A DNA stretch of 64,000 nucleotides from G965250275 sp965250275 (GTDB lineage Bacteria; Pseudomonadota; Alphaproteobacteria; Rhodobacterales; Rhodobacteraceae). The stretch lies in contig OZ252297.1 in NCBI GenBank assembly GCA_965250275.1, positions 4,216,001-4,280,000 of the forward strand, written 5' to 3'. This document shows, piece by piece, positions 1 through 8,406 of this stretch; the stretch's first letter is position 1; each line of letters begins with the position of its first letter. Below the pieces are notes generated by a model. The model was not told the origin of the DNA and did no database searches. It was given only the letters and a program-made list of their open reading frames with translations. A program made the position numbers and the translations under genes.

Positions 1-1
1 C

Positions 2-172
2 GCTGAGATTCGCGCAATGTTGGAAGAGGTGGCAGGCGCATTCCAGGGGCTGTTGCATGTCGATCAGGAGGCGCTGTTCGTTCCGCCCGATGCCCGACCC
101 CTGACTCGCATGATCGCGCGCAGTCTCGACACCTATTCGCTGAGCAAGGCTGGACACAGCTCCGCAATCTGA
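2..172 (+). CDS. C-terminal end of an unidentified protein (5' truncated by window start)
   Basis: An open frame enters from the left edge and ends in TGA at 170-172, giving 56 residues that start AEIRAMLEEV and end KAGHSSAI. The composition is ordinary soluble protein (alternating acidic, basic and hydrophobic residues) and codon use matches the neighbours. I do not recognise the family from this tail. It converges on the yej operon, whose last gene stops at 212, leaving a 39-nt gap with no obvious terminator. It could be a chance open frame, but the absence of stops and the GC-rich third positions favour a real gene end. Confidence 0.5.
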   Translation, partial: AEIRAMLEEVAGAFQGLLHVDQEALFVPPDARPLTRMIARSLDTYSLSKAGHSSAI

Positions 173-211
173 CGCATCGCTTCTTTCCGCGTCCAACCAA
201 GCGACCTCGCG

Positions 212-1792
212 CTACACGGCGGCGGCGAGCAGCGTTTGTGTGTATTCCGTGCGTGGGTTCTCGAAAATGCGCTCCGCAGTTCCGTACTCAACCACATCGC
301 CCTGTTTCATGACCATCACCTGATGCGACATGGCGCGCACGACCTTCAGGTCATGCGAAATGAACAGATAGGCCAGTCCATACTTCGTCTGAAGGTTCCG
401 CAACAGCTCGACGATCTGAACCTGAACGGTCATATCCAGCGCCGAAGTGGGCTCGTCCAGGACCAAAAGCTTTGGGCGCAGAACCATCGCACGGGCGATG
501 GCAATCCGCTGGCGTTGGCCGCCTGAGAATTCGTGCGGGTAGCGGTCCATGGCGATGGGGTCCAGCCCGACTTCGACCATTGCCTCGGCCACCAGTTCAC
601 GATCATCGCGTGTTGGGTCGACCTGATGAATACCAAGACCCTCGGCGATGATCTGCGCGCAGGTCATACGCGGGCTCAGGCTGCCATACGGATCCTGAAA
701 CACGATCTGCATGTCTTTGCGTAAACGGCGCAGCTGCCGTGTCGACCACTTTCGGATATCCTGCCCGCGAAAGTCCACGCTACCTTCCGAGGCGATCAGG
801 CGCATAATGGCCAGAGCAAGGGTGGTCTTGCCCGATCCACTCTCGCCGACGATGCCCAGCGTCTCGCCCTCCTGCACCGAAAGCGTGGTGTCGTTGACCG
901 CTTTGACGTGGCCGACCGTTCGTTTCAACAGCCCGCGCTGAATCGGGAACCAGACCTTAAGATTGCGCGTCGACACGATCTCGTCGCCGCCTTCTGGCAC
1001 GGCACCGGGCGCCCCGGACGGCTCCGCGTCCAGCAACATACGCGTATAGGGATGTTTTGGGTTTTCAAAGAGCTCCGCTGTGGGACCGGTTTCAACAATC
1101 TGGCCGTCTTTCATGACGCAGACGCGGTCCGCAATGCGACGGACGATCCCCAGATCATGGGTGATAAACAGCAAACCCATGCCCTCGCTGCGCTTCAGAT
1201 CAGCCAGCAACTCCAGGATCTGCGCCTGAATAGTTACATCCAGAGCCGTTGTCGGTTCGTCTGCAATCAGCACATCGGGTTTGTTCGCCAGGGCCATGGC
1301 GATCATGACCCTTTGACGCTGTCCGCCCGAAAGTTGGTGTGGGTACGCGTCCAGCCTTTCTTCGGGGTCGCGCAAGCCGACCTTGTTCAGCAGCTCCAGA
1401 ATCCGAGCGCGCACTGCATCGCCACTCAGCCCCTGATGCAGGGCAATCGACTCCGCAAGTTGTTTGTAGATGGTGTGCAGCGGGTTTAGCGACGTCATCG
1501 GTTCCTGAAAAATGAAGCTGATGTCGTTGCCGCGCACCTCCATGAGCCGGGATTCTGTGGCACCGATCAACTCGGCCCCCTCATAAGTCACCGAGCCTTC
1601 GACCGTGGCGCTCTCCCCCAACAGCGACACGGTGCTGAGGGCGGTGACAGATTTGCCGGAACCCGACTCTCCGACCAGAGCCACGGTTTCACCCTTGGCA
1701 ACAGAGAAGGACACCCCTTTGACCGCGTGGGTCACGCGCCCGTCCTGGCGGAAGGAGACTTTCAGATCCTTGACGTCCAGAAGAACACTCAT
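212..1792 (-). CDS. yejF: YejF-like peptide ABC transporter, duplicated ATPase subunit
   Basis: This is the cytoplasmic ATPase of a peptide (microcin C type) importer with two nucleotide-binding domains in one 526-residue chain. NBD1 has Walker A GESGSGKS near residues 41-48, signature LSGGQRQR and Walker B VLIADEPTTALD. NBD2 repeats the set with GESGSGKTT (about 314), FSGGQRQR and LLVLDEPTSALD. The linker after each NBD carries the oligopeptide-transporter tail 'ENPKHPYTRMLL' or 'ENPRTEYTQTLL'. It is the last gene of yejABEF; its start overlaps the yejE stop as ATGA. All catalytic motifs look intact. The substrate is inferred from family and gene order. Confidence 0.95.
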   Translation of the reverse strand: MSVLLDVKDLKVSFRQDGRVTHAVKGVSFSVAKGETVALVGESGSGKSVTALSTVSLLGESATVEGSVTYEGAELIGATESRLMEVRGNDISFIFQEPMTSLNPLHTIYKQLAESIALHQGLSGDAVRARILELLNKVGLRDPEERLDAYPHQLSGGQRQRVMIAMALANKPDVLIADEPTTALDVTIQAQILELLADLKRSEGMGLLFITHDLGIVRRIADRVCVMKDGQIVETGPTAELFENPKHPYTRMLLDAEPSGAPGAVPEGGDEIVSTRNLKVWFPIQRGLLKRTVGHVKAVNDTTLSVQEGETLGIVGESGSGKTTLALAIMRLIASEGSVDFRGQDIRKWSTRQLRRLRKDMQIVFQDPYGSLSPRMTCAQIIAEGLGIHQVDPTRDDRELVAEAMVEVGLDPIAMDRYPHEFSGGQRQRIAIARAMVLRPKLLVLDEPTSALDMTVQVQIVELLRNLQTKYGLAYLFISHDLKVVRAMSHQVMVMKQGDVVEYGTAERIFENPRTEYTQTLLAAAV

Positions 1793-2958
1793 GCGAAGGT
1801 CTTTCTGGGATCGAACGCATCGCGGATCCCTTCAAAGATGAACACCAGCAGCGACAGCATGATCGCGAAGGTGAAGAACGCGGTGAACGCAAGCCAGGGA
1901 GCTTGCAGGTTTTGTTTTGCCTGCAGGGTCAATTCACCCAGTGAGGGCGATGAGGCCGGCAATCCGAAACCCAGAAAGTCCAGCGACGCCAATGCACCGA
2001 TGGTCCCCGTTACGATAAAGGGCAGCATCGTCAGCGTCGCCACCATCGCATTTGGCAGCATGTGCCGGAACATGATGGTCCAGTTCGACACGCCAAGCGC
2101 CTTGGCCGCGCGCACATACTCCAAATTGCGCGCACGCAGGAATTCTGCCCGGACCACACCCACCAGTGCCGTCCACGAAAACAGAACCATCAGAAGCACC
2201 AACAGCCAGAAACTTCGTCCCAGAATAGCAAACATGATGATGATGACGTAAAGCGATGGCGTGGCCGACCAGATCTCTATGATCCGCTGAAAGATCAGGT
2301 CCAGCCAACCGCCAAAGAATCCCTGCACTGCGCCGGCAATGATCCCGACCAAAGAGGCTGCGACCGTCACCATCAAGGTGAACAGGATCGACAAGCGGAA
2401 GCCGTGGATGACGCGCGAAAGCACATCGCGTTTGGTGTCGTCCGTTCCCAGCCAGTTCTGTTCGTTGGGCGGCAATGGTGCCGCACCCGGACGGTCTACT
2501 GTCGTGTTGTAAGAGTAAGGGATCACCGGCCAGAGCGCCCACCCTTTCTCGATTGGCTCGCCATCCACCATCCCGCTGCCAGCCTGTTCTATGACGTCTT
2601 CCGGGTCGTCAAAGCACGTGTCCAGCCCCCCGCTGACGATCAGGCACTGCACCTCGGGGTCTCGATAAACGGCCTCGGTCTGGAAATCCCCGCCGAATGT
2701 GGTTTCCGGATAATGATTGAAGATCGGCGTGAAGTACTCGCCGCGGTACTGCACCAGGATCGGTTTGTCATTGGCGATGAATTCAGCAAAGAGGCTGATC
2801 CCGAACAGGACTGAAAAAATCCAAAGCGACCAAAACGCACGCCGGTTATTGCGAAAATTGCGCCAGCGGCGCTGGTTCAGGGGCGACAGTCTGCTTTTCT
2901 TGGCGGGCGTGCCCGGCACGGCAACGGGTTCGGGGATCGAAATGGCAGGATCGCTCAT
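1789..2958 (-). CDS. yejE: YejE-like peptide ABC transporter permease
   Basis: Inner-membrane permease of 389 residues. A proline-rich cytoplasmic N-terminus is followed by a first membrane segment ending in 'LFAEFIANDKP', a long periplasmic loop (YRGEYFTPIFNHYP..., with a Cys pair), then the binding-protein-dependent transport domain with 'LGTDDTKRDVLSRVIHG' and the EAA-like 'RAAKALGVSNWTIMFRHMLPNA'. The start at 2958 is preferred because GGGAGGGG lies just upstream; an in-frame ATG at 2982 would overlap the yejB end. It pairs with YejB to form the pore. The large loop and the order yejB-yejE-yejF are typical of the Yej group rather than Dpp/Opp. Confidence 0.93.
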   Translation of the reverse strand: MSDPAISIPEPVAVPGTPAKKSRLSPLNQRRWRNFRNNRRAFWSLWIFSVLFGISLFAEFIANDKPILVQYRGEYFTPIFNHYPETTFGGDFQTEAVYRDPEVQCLIVSGGLDTCFDDPEDVIEQAGSGMVDGEPIEKGWALWPVIPYSYNTTVDRPGAAPLPPNEQNWLGTDDTKRDVLSRVIHGFRLSILFTLMVTVAASLVGIIAGAVQGFFGGWLDLIFQRIIEIWSATPSLYVIIIMFAILGRSFWLLVLLMVLFSWTALVGVVRAEFLRARNLEYVRAAKALGVSNWTIMFRHMLPNAMVATLTMLPFIVTGTIGALASLDFLGFGLPASSPSLGELTLQAKQNLQAPWLAFTAFFTFAIMLSLLVFIFEGIRDAFDPRKTFA

Positions 2959-2962
2959 TGTG

Positions 2963-4048
2963 TCACCCCTCCCTTTTCTCAAAATCGATCCTTGGATCGA
3001 CCAGCACGTACATCAGGTCGCTTAGGATACCGATCACCAGGCTCAGCAATCCGAAGATGAAGAGCGTGCCGAATATCACCGGGTAGTCGCGCGCCACCGC
3101 TGCCTCAAAGCCAAGCCTGCCCAATCCGTCGAGAGAGAAGATGGTCTCGATGATCAACGATCCGGCGAAGAAGACGCCGATGAACACCGCTGGAAACCCG
3201 GCGATCACAATCAACATCGCGTTTCTGAAGACATGGCCATAGAGCACTTTGCGCTCGCTCAAGCCTTTGGCGCGGGCGGTGATCACGTACTGCTTTTTGA
3301 TTTCGTCCAGAAAACTGTTCTTGGTGAGCAACGTCAGCGTCGCAAAGGCCGCGATGGTGCTGGCCAGAACCGGCAGGGTGATATGCCAGAAATAGTCCCC
3401 GATCTTGCCCAGCAGAGACAGATCCGACCAGTTGTCACTGGTCAGGCCCCGCAAAGGGAAGATTTGCCAGTACGAGCCACCCGCGAACAATACCAGCAGC
3501 AGGATCGCAAAGAGAAAGCCCGGAATCGCGTAGGCGACGATGATCATCGCACTGGTCCAGGTATCGAAAGTCGATCCGTCGCGGACTGCCTTGCGAATGC
3601 CCAACGGGATCGAAACCAGATAGGCAATCAATGTCGACCACAGACCAAGAGAGATTGAAACAGGCATCTTTTCGATGACCAGGTCGGTCACGCTGATCGA
3701 CCGGAAGTAACTTTCCCCGAAATCCAGACGAACATAGTTCCAAAGCATGTTCAGGAACCGTTCCAGCGGCGGCTTGTCGAAGCCGAACTCGCGTTCAAGC
3801 TCTTCGATGAACTCCGGCGGCAGGCCACGTGCACCGACATACCGATCATTTGTCGCGTTGGTCTCGACACCGGTGTCGGATCCGCCTCCCGCGAACCCTT
3901 CAAAAACATCACCGCCCCCTTCCATCTGGGCGATGATTTGTTCGACGGGGCCGCCCGGCACAAACTGCACCAAAGTGAAGTTGATCACCATGATGCCCAG
4001 CAAGGTGGGGATCACCAGCAGAAAACGACGAAGTATGTAGGCTCCCAT
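2963..4048 (-). CDS. yejB: YejB-like peptide ABC transporter permease
   Basis: 361-residue inner-membrane permease. It begins with the classic DppB/OppB N-terminus (YILRRFLLVIPTLLGIMVINF, then FVPGGPVEQIIAQ). A periplasmic segment follows with 'LPPEFIEELEREFGFDKPPLERF', and then a transport domain with 'TARAKGLSERKVLYGHVFRNAML'. The last helix precedes 'DLMYVLVDPRIDFEKREG'. The stop lies 4 nt before the chosen yejE start, and the gene starts 9 nt after the yejA stop, so the four genes form one transcript. A glycine-rich stretch around residues 45-60 is longer than in enterobacterial YejB. Confidence 0.94.
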   Translation of the reverse strand: MGAYILRRFLLVIPTLLGIMVINFTLVQFVPGGPVEQIIAQMEGGGDVFEGFAGGGSDTGVETNATNDRYVGARGLPPEFIEELEREFGFDKPPLERFLNMLWNYVRLDFGESYFRSISVTDLVIEKMPVSISLGLWSTLIAYLVSIPLGIRKAVRDGSTFDTWTSAMIIVAYAIPGFLFAILLLVLFAGGSYWQIFPLRGLTSDNWSDLSLLGKIGDYFWHITLPVLASTIAAFATLTLLTKNSFLDEIKKQYVITARAKGLSERKVLYGHVFRNAMLIVIAGFPAVFIGVFFAGSLIIETIFSLDGLGRLGFEAAVARDYPVIFGTLFIFGLLSLVIGILSDLMYVLVDPRIDFEKREG

Positions 4049-4057
4049 GAGTGGGGA

Positions 4058-5968
4058 TTACCGCAGCGCGCCGGACGCTTTGAGCGCGGCGGCCTTCTCG
4101 GCGTTAATCCACCAGAGATCCTCTACGCCCAGCGCATATGGGGGCAGCGTTTCGGGGTATTCATACATGTCCCAATAGGCCACCCAGTAATTGCCCAGAT
4201 ACCACGTGGGCACCATGAAGCGTTTGGCCCGCAGAACCCGATCCAGCGCCCGGACATTGGCTTTCAGTTCCTCCGCTTCGGTCGCTGCAACGATATTGTC
4301 GATCAGCGCCTCGATATCGGGTCCGTTGACCCCGGATGGATTGAAGACAGAGAAATCCGCGGCCTCCATGCCATATTGTTGGTAGAGGCCCGTGGAGGGT
4401 TGCAATGATTTACGGTACACTCCGGAAATCATATCAAAATCCCGATCACGACGACGCAAGGTGAACTGCGCGTTGTCTATCCGATTGTACCGGGCGTCGA
4501 TGCCCAGGACCTTCAGGTTGTCGATGAAGGGAACAATCAGCCGGTCCAGCGTCGGTTGATCGGAGATGAATTCGAGCTTGAGTGTCTCGCCAGCCGCATT
4601 CCGGCGCAGCCCATCATCACCGACAGCCCACCCCGCTTCGTCCAAGAGCTTTGAGGCCGTGCGCAGGTTCCTGCGATCGCCTTGTCTGTCCGCGCGGCTT
4701 TCATGTGCCATGACAGGTTCGCTTGTCAAAAGTGCGGGATCCAACGCCTCTCCCAACGCTTCCAGCACCTCGCGTTCGCGCCCTTCGGGCAGGCCCTTGG
4801 CCTCCAGATCGGTGCCCTCCCAGAAGGAATGGCGTTGCTGGAACAGGCCGTATTGCAGGCTCTCATTGGTCCAGTCAAAGTTGTAGGCAAGTTGAATGGC
4901 CTCACGCACGCGCGGATCCTGAAACTGGGGGCGGGTGACGTTGATCACAAAGCCGCTGGCATTGGGAACATTGCCATCCTGCAGTTCCTTGCGGACCACA
5001 CTGCCCGCACTGAGGGCCGGGAAGTCATAAGCCGTGGCCCAGCTTTTGGAATTGTTTTCCTGCCGCAGGGTGATCAGCCCGGCCTTAAACGCCTCCATCG
5101 CGGCGATCGAGTCAGTGAAGTACTCGATGCGGATGGTTTCGTAGTTGTTCCGGCCGACATTCACGTTGATCTGGTCGCCCCAATAGTCCGGGTTCCGCCG
5201 GTACACGATCCGCCGGTTGATGTCATAGCTGTCCAGAACATAGGGACCCGACCCGATACCGGGTTCAAGACGCGGCTCTTTGAGCGTGCGGTTCTCCGGG
5301 TCCGCCTCGAACCAAGCCTTTGAGAAGATCGGCGTTCCGCCCACCTGTGTGATCAGCGCACGCCTCGGGATGTCCGGGGCGAAGTAGAACTTCACCCTGT
5401 GCGGACCAAGCGCCTCGGCCTTGGGAATGCGCTTGCGAACGGCCTCGGCGTAGGATTGCAGGCCCTGGTCGAGCAGAATGTTGTGTGAGAACACAACATC
5501 ATCTGCTGTCACGGGCGTTCCGTCGGAAAACCGCGCCTCGGGACGCATGTTGAAAATCACCCAGTCCTGACTTTCCGGATACTCCACGCTTTCGGCGACC
5601 AGTCCGTAATAGGACGCAGCCTCGTCATAAGAAGGGAACAGAAGTGTCTCGTACTGATCCGCCGAACGCGCACCTGCGCGTCCTTGCCGGGTGAACGGGT
5701 TGAAACTGTCAAACGTACCCTGCGCCGCATATGCAAGTTCGCCACCGCGCGGCGCGTCCGGGTTAACGTAGTCGAAATGCGCGAAGCCTTCGGGGTACTT
5801 CAAATCACCAAACTCGGAGAACCCGTGCGACTTAATGATTGTCTCTTCGGCCTCCAGAAAGGTCGCCCAGCCAAACAAAAGCAGGCTCAAGCAAACGAAC
5901 AGAGTACGCCCTGACGGCATGTTTCGGGTTTGTGTGTTCACTCGCGCAGCCGCTTGGTCTGGGTTCAT
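4058..5968 (-). CDS. yejA: YejA-like periplasmic peptide-binding protein
   Basis: Extracytoplasmic solute-binding protein (SBP family 5) of about 636 residues, first gene of yejABEF. It has a long n-region, a hydrophobic core (LFVCLSLLLFGWATFLEA) and probable cleavage before EETIIKSHG. The mature part shows the YejA hallmark 'FGDLKYPEGFAHFDYVNPDAPRGGEL', then 'FNPFTRQGRAG', 'SDGTPVTADDVVFSHNIL' and a C-terminal 'PPYALGVEDLWW'. The ATG at 5968 is chosen because GGAGG sits about 9 nt upstream; an in-frame GTG at 5977 is too close to that site. The family binds oligopeptides and, in enterobacteria, microcin C; the ligand here is unknown. Confidence 0.94.
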   Translation of the reverse strand: MNPDQAAARVNTQTRNMPSGRTLFVCLSLLLFGWATFLEAEETIIKSHGFSEFGDLKYPEGFAHFDYVNPDAPRGGELAYAAQGTFDSFNPFTRQGRAGARSADQYETLLFPSYDEAASYYGLVAESVEYPESQDWVIFNMRPEARFSDGTPVTADDVVFSHNILLDQGLQSYAEAVRKRIPKAEALGPHRVKFYFAPDIPRRALITQVGGTPIFSKAWFEADPENRTLKEPRLEPGIGSGPYVLDSYDINRRIVYRRNPDYWGDQINVNVGRNNYETIRIEYFTDSIAAMEAFKAGLITLRQENNSKSWATAYDFPALSAGSVVRKELQDGNVPNASGFVINVTRPQFQDPRVREAIQLAYNFDWTNESLQYGLFQQRHSFWEGTDLEAKGLPEGREREVLEALGEALDPALLTSEPVMAHESRADRQGDRRNLRTASKLLDEAGWAVGDDGLRRNAAGETLKLEFISDQPTLDRLIVPFIDNLKVLGIDARYNRIDNAQFTLRRRDRDFDMISGVYRKSLQPSTGLYQQYGMEAADFSVFNPSGVNGPDIEALIDNIVAATEAEELKANVRALDRVLRAKRFMVPTWYLGNYWVAYWDMYEYPETLPPYALGVEDLWWINAEKAAALKASGALR

Positions 5969-6091
5969 CTCTACCACCCTCCGTCGGTGATTGGTTTGGT
6001 TCTATCTATGCGCGAACTAGGCCGAAGGACCAGCGTCGCCATATTCAAGTTGAGACTCCGTGATTGCAAGGTGATTGGACAATCGCCCATG

Positions 6092-6119
6092 AAAAAAGCC
6101 GTTGCGGGTGGCAACGGCT
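6092..6119 (-). terminator. Rho-independent terminator of the cytochrome c gene
   Basis: Read on the minus strand, a perfect 9-bp stem (AGCCGTTGC at 6097-6105 with GCAACGGCT at 6111-6119) closes a 5-nt loop and runs directly into six U residues encoded at 6092-6097. It lies 30 nt past the cytochrome c stop codon and upstream of yejA, separating the two minus-strand units. Confidence 0.85.
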
Positions 6120-6148
6120 CATTCAGACACCACAGATGGGCATGTTGA

Positions 6149-6655
6149 TCAGTTCTGCAGGCTGTCCAGATACGCGATCAAATCCGCACGTTCCTGAATC
6201 TTGTTTAACCCGTTGAAGGCCATGCTGGTTCCCGGAATGTATTCTTTCGGACGCTCCAGAAACTCGTTGAGGTTATCGGTTGTCCAGTCACCTTCCATGC
6301 CGGCCAGAGCCGAGGAGTAACCAAATCCTTCGGCGGCCGCTTTGGGACGACCAACGATTCCATAAAGATAAGGACCCGTGCCGTTGGCGCCTTGTTCGAG
6401 TTTGTGGCAAGCGGAGCACTTCCGGAACACACGCGCACCTTTGTCGGGGTCCGCTGAAGCCAGAACTTCGTCGAAGCTCAAGACCTCCGCCTGTTCGGCC
6501 GCATCGTCAGTTTGACCTTCAACTTCAATGACATAGGCCTGCTCGCCATGGCCACTGACATGGTACAGCTCTTCGGCCGCCCATTTGCCCAACAGGAAAA
6601 CCAGCAGAGACCCACAGAGTGCTGCGGCCACCTTGGTAAAGGTCATCGTGTCCAT
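6149..6655 (-). CDS. Membrane-anchored c-type cytochrome (CycM/c552-like)
   Basis: 168 residues. An N-terminal hydrophobic helix (about residues 7-27, VAAALCGSLLVFLLGKWAAEEL) probably stays as a membrane anchor. It is followed by an acidic linker (EVEGQTDDAAEQAEV) and a class I cytochrome c domain with heme-binding CSACH and axial Met in 'YIPGTSMAFNGL'. This architecture matches the CycM / cytochrome c552 / c_y group, which carries electrons from the bc1 complex to terminal oxidases at the periplasmic face. AAAGGA lies about 10 nt before the start. It is transcribed divergently from pheA and has its own terminator, so it is probably monocistronic. Confidence 0.9.
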   Translation of the reverse strand: MDTMTFTKVAAALCGSLLVFLLGKWAAEELYHVSGHGEQAYVIEVEGQTDDAAEQAEVLSFDEVLASADPDKGARVFRKCSACHKLEQGANGTGPYLYGIVGRPKAAAEGFGYSSALAGMEGDWTTDNLNEFLERPKEYIPGTSMAFNGLNKIQERADLIAYLDSLQN

Positions 6656-6780
6656 GTCTTCGAGTGTCCTTTGATATGTTTGGGCGCGTATCTATTGCTT
6701 CCCCTCGGCTGTGGCAAGATATAGACACCGCGACCAAACGCCCTTTTTCTTCTCAGGCACTGTACCCAGTAAGGACCTTC

Positions 6781-7614
6781 ATGACCAATCGTATTGCCTT
6801 TCAGGGTGAGCCGGGCGCTTACAGCCACGAAGCCTGCCGCAAAGCGCGCCCCGAAATGGAACCCGTTCCGTGCCGGACTTTCGAGGATGCGATCGATGCC
6901 GTACGAAATGGATCTGCGGAGCTGGCGATGCTGCCGGTGGAAAACTCGACGTATGGTCGCGTTGCAGACATCCACTCCCTTTTGCCCCAGTCAGGGCTGC
7001 ACATCATCGAAGAAGCGTTTGTCCGGGTGCATATCAATCTGCTTGCCATGCCCGGCACAGCTTTGTCGGATGTCACACATGCCATGAGCCACACGGTCCT
7101 GTTGGGCCAGTGCAAAGACTTTCTGAAACGCTACGGTATTCAGAGGCTGACCGGTGCGGACACAGCCGGGTCAGCTCGCCACGTCGCAGACCTGAAACAT
7201 CCCGCCACCGCAGCGCTCGCCAGCGAACTGGCGGGCGAGATCTATGGCCTTGAGGTTCTGGCGCGGAACATCGAAGACCAGGGCAATAACACAACGCGGT
7301 TCCTGATCATGTCGCGTCAGGCCGATTCAAGCCGCCGCGGCGCGCATGGCATGATCACCAGCTTCGTATTCCAGGTCCGCAACATTCCTGCTGCGCTCTA
7401 CAAGGCAATGGGTGGATTTGCGACCAATGGCATCAACATGACGAAACTTGAAAGTTACATGGTCGGTGGATCCTTCACCGCGACGCAATTCTATGCCGAT
7501 ATCGAGGGCCACCCAGAGGATCCCAACGTCAAACTGGCTCTGGACGAACTCGCATACTTCACAACCAACGTGGAAGTGCTGGGCGTCTATCCGGCCGACC
7601 AGGAACGGTATTGA
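6781..7614 (+). CDS. pheA: Prephenate dehydratase
   Basis: 277-residue monofunctional prephenate dehydratase, converting prephenate to phenylpyruvate in phenylalanine synthesis. The catalytic domain begins 'IAFQGEPGAYSHEAC' and carries 'LPVENSTYGRV' and the TRF motif in 'GNNTTRFLI'. An ACT regulatory domain follows, with 'GALYKAMGGFATNGINMTKLES', the phenylalanine-binding loop. No chorismate mutase domain is attached. The frame is open further upstream, but the ATG at 6781 starts exactly at the conserved N-terminus. The gene is divergent from the cytochrome c gene across a 125-nt gap that must hold both promoters. Confidence 0.95.
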   Translation: MTNRIAFQGEPGAYSHEACRKARPEMEPVPCRTFEDAIDAVRNGSAELAMLPVENSTYGRVADIHSLLPQSGLHIIEEAFVRVHINLLAMPGTALSDVTHAMSHTVLLGQCKDFLKRYGIQRLTGADTAGSARHVADLKHPATAALASELAGEIYGLEVLARNIEDQGNNTTRFLIMSRQADSSRRGAHGMITSFVFQVRNIPAALYKAMGGFATNGINMTKLESYMVGGSFTATQFYADIEGHPEDPNVKLALDELAYFTTNVEVLGVYPADQERY

Positions 7615-7656
7615 TCCCTACCGCGGCTTTGCCAAGGGCAACTGAGGCGATCGGGC

Positions 7657-7836
7657 TCAGGGGTTTGCGAAGAAGATGTAATCCAGCCCGTGCAATGCGA
7701 TCACCAGCGCCATCCAGATGATCACACCGCGCACAAGCTTCGACTGCCGCTTCAAAAGGATAGGGTTGCCGTACAGGTAGAGACCAGCGGCGATGACGCC
7801 AAGCGTCAGCAGAAAATGCAGCAGATTGAATTCCAA
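7657..7836 (-). CDS. Small two-helix membrane protein with TTG start (59 aa), unknown function
   Basis: Read directly from the minus strand: 59 codons from TTG at 7836 to TGA at 7659-7657. The product starts MEFNLLHFLL and has two hydrophobic helices (about residues 4-24 and 38-56) separated by a basic loop (KRQSKLVRG), ending DYIFFANP. An AAAGGA ribosome site sits about 8 nt before the TTG, and no ATG exists until residue 42. The pattern of two helices with a positive turn, the ribosome site and GC-rich third positions support a real gene. It converges with pheA and lies downstream of the SRPBCC gene. I do not recognise the family. Confidence 0.6.
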   Translation of the reverse strand: MEFNLLHFLLTLGVIAAGLYLYGNPILLKRQSKLVRGVIIWMALVIALHGLDYIFFANP

Positions 7837-7900
7837 GTGCGTATCCTTTCTGTCAATGGGTCGTAAAGATCACGTGCCGCGCACTTGGACAAGCCGCCGC

Positions 7901-8368
7901 TTAGGCCAATCGGGTGTACCGCTCTTCCAGCACTTTTGCATATTCAGCCACTTTGAGCTTGAACCGCTTGCTGAGGTTTGACTTTGCCAGCTTCAGTGAC
8001 TGGATCAAAATGCGTGCCGGCAAAGTTGTCGGCGCAAACCTCGCATCCACGGCCAACCGGGTCCGGTGCGGCGACAATGCGATCATATCGAGGACCAGTT
8101 CGCCGACAACACCAGCACTGGAGAGATCGAACCTGATCACAACCGGACGCTGATACTCCGCAAGGACCATGGTCAGATCACGAGGTTTGCCACGCATCTC
8201 GAAGCGCACTTCCCAGGCCATGCCGATCTGCGGGTGGGCAACATTGTGCAGCCGCTGTACCTCAATGCCACGACGGATCGCAGAGCGTTCGAACATCTCG
8301 AACTCCGACAGCATGTCAAAAACCTGTTCGATTGGCGCTTCGATGTCTTCTTTCGTCGAAAACTTCAT
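7901..8368 (-). CDS. SRPBCC (polyketide cyclase/START-like) family protein
   Basis: 155 residues with the typical opening of the SRPBCC fold, 'MKFSTKEDIEAPIEQVFDMLSEFEMFERSAIRRG', followed by alternating beta strands and a C-terminal helix. Such proteins bind small hydrophobic ligands; no catalytic residue can be assigned. The ATG at 8368 is preferred over one 14 codons upstream because the conserved fold begins there. The gene follows nudC by 38 nt on the same strand and is probably co-transcribed with it. Function unknown. Confidence 0.8.
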   Translation of the reverse strand: MKFSTKEDIEAPIEQVFDMLSEFEMFERSAIRRGIEVQRLHNVAHPQIGMAWEVRFEMRGKPRDLTMVLAEYQRPVVIRFDLSSAGVVGELVLDMIALSPHRTRLAVDARFAPTTLPARILIQSLKLAKSNLSKRFKLKVAEYAKVLEERYTRLA

Positions 8369-8406
8369 GCCCGACTGCTCGCCTTTTGATTGCAGAGAGT
8401 GTCGCC

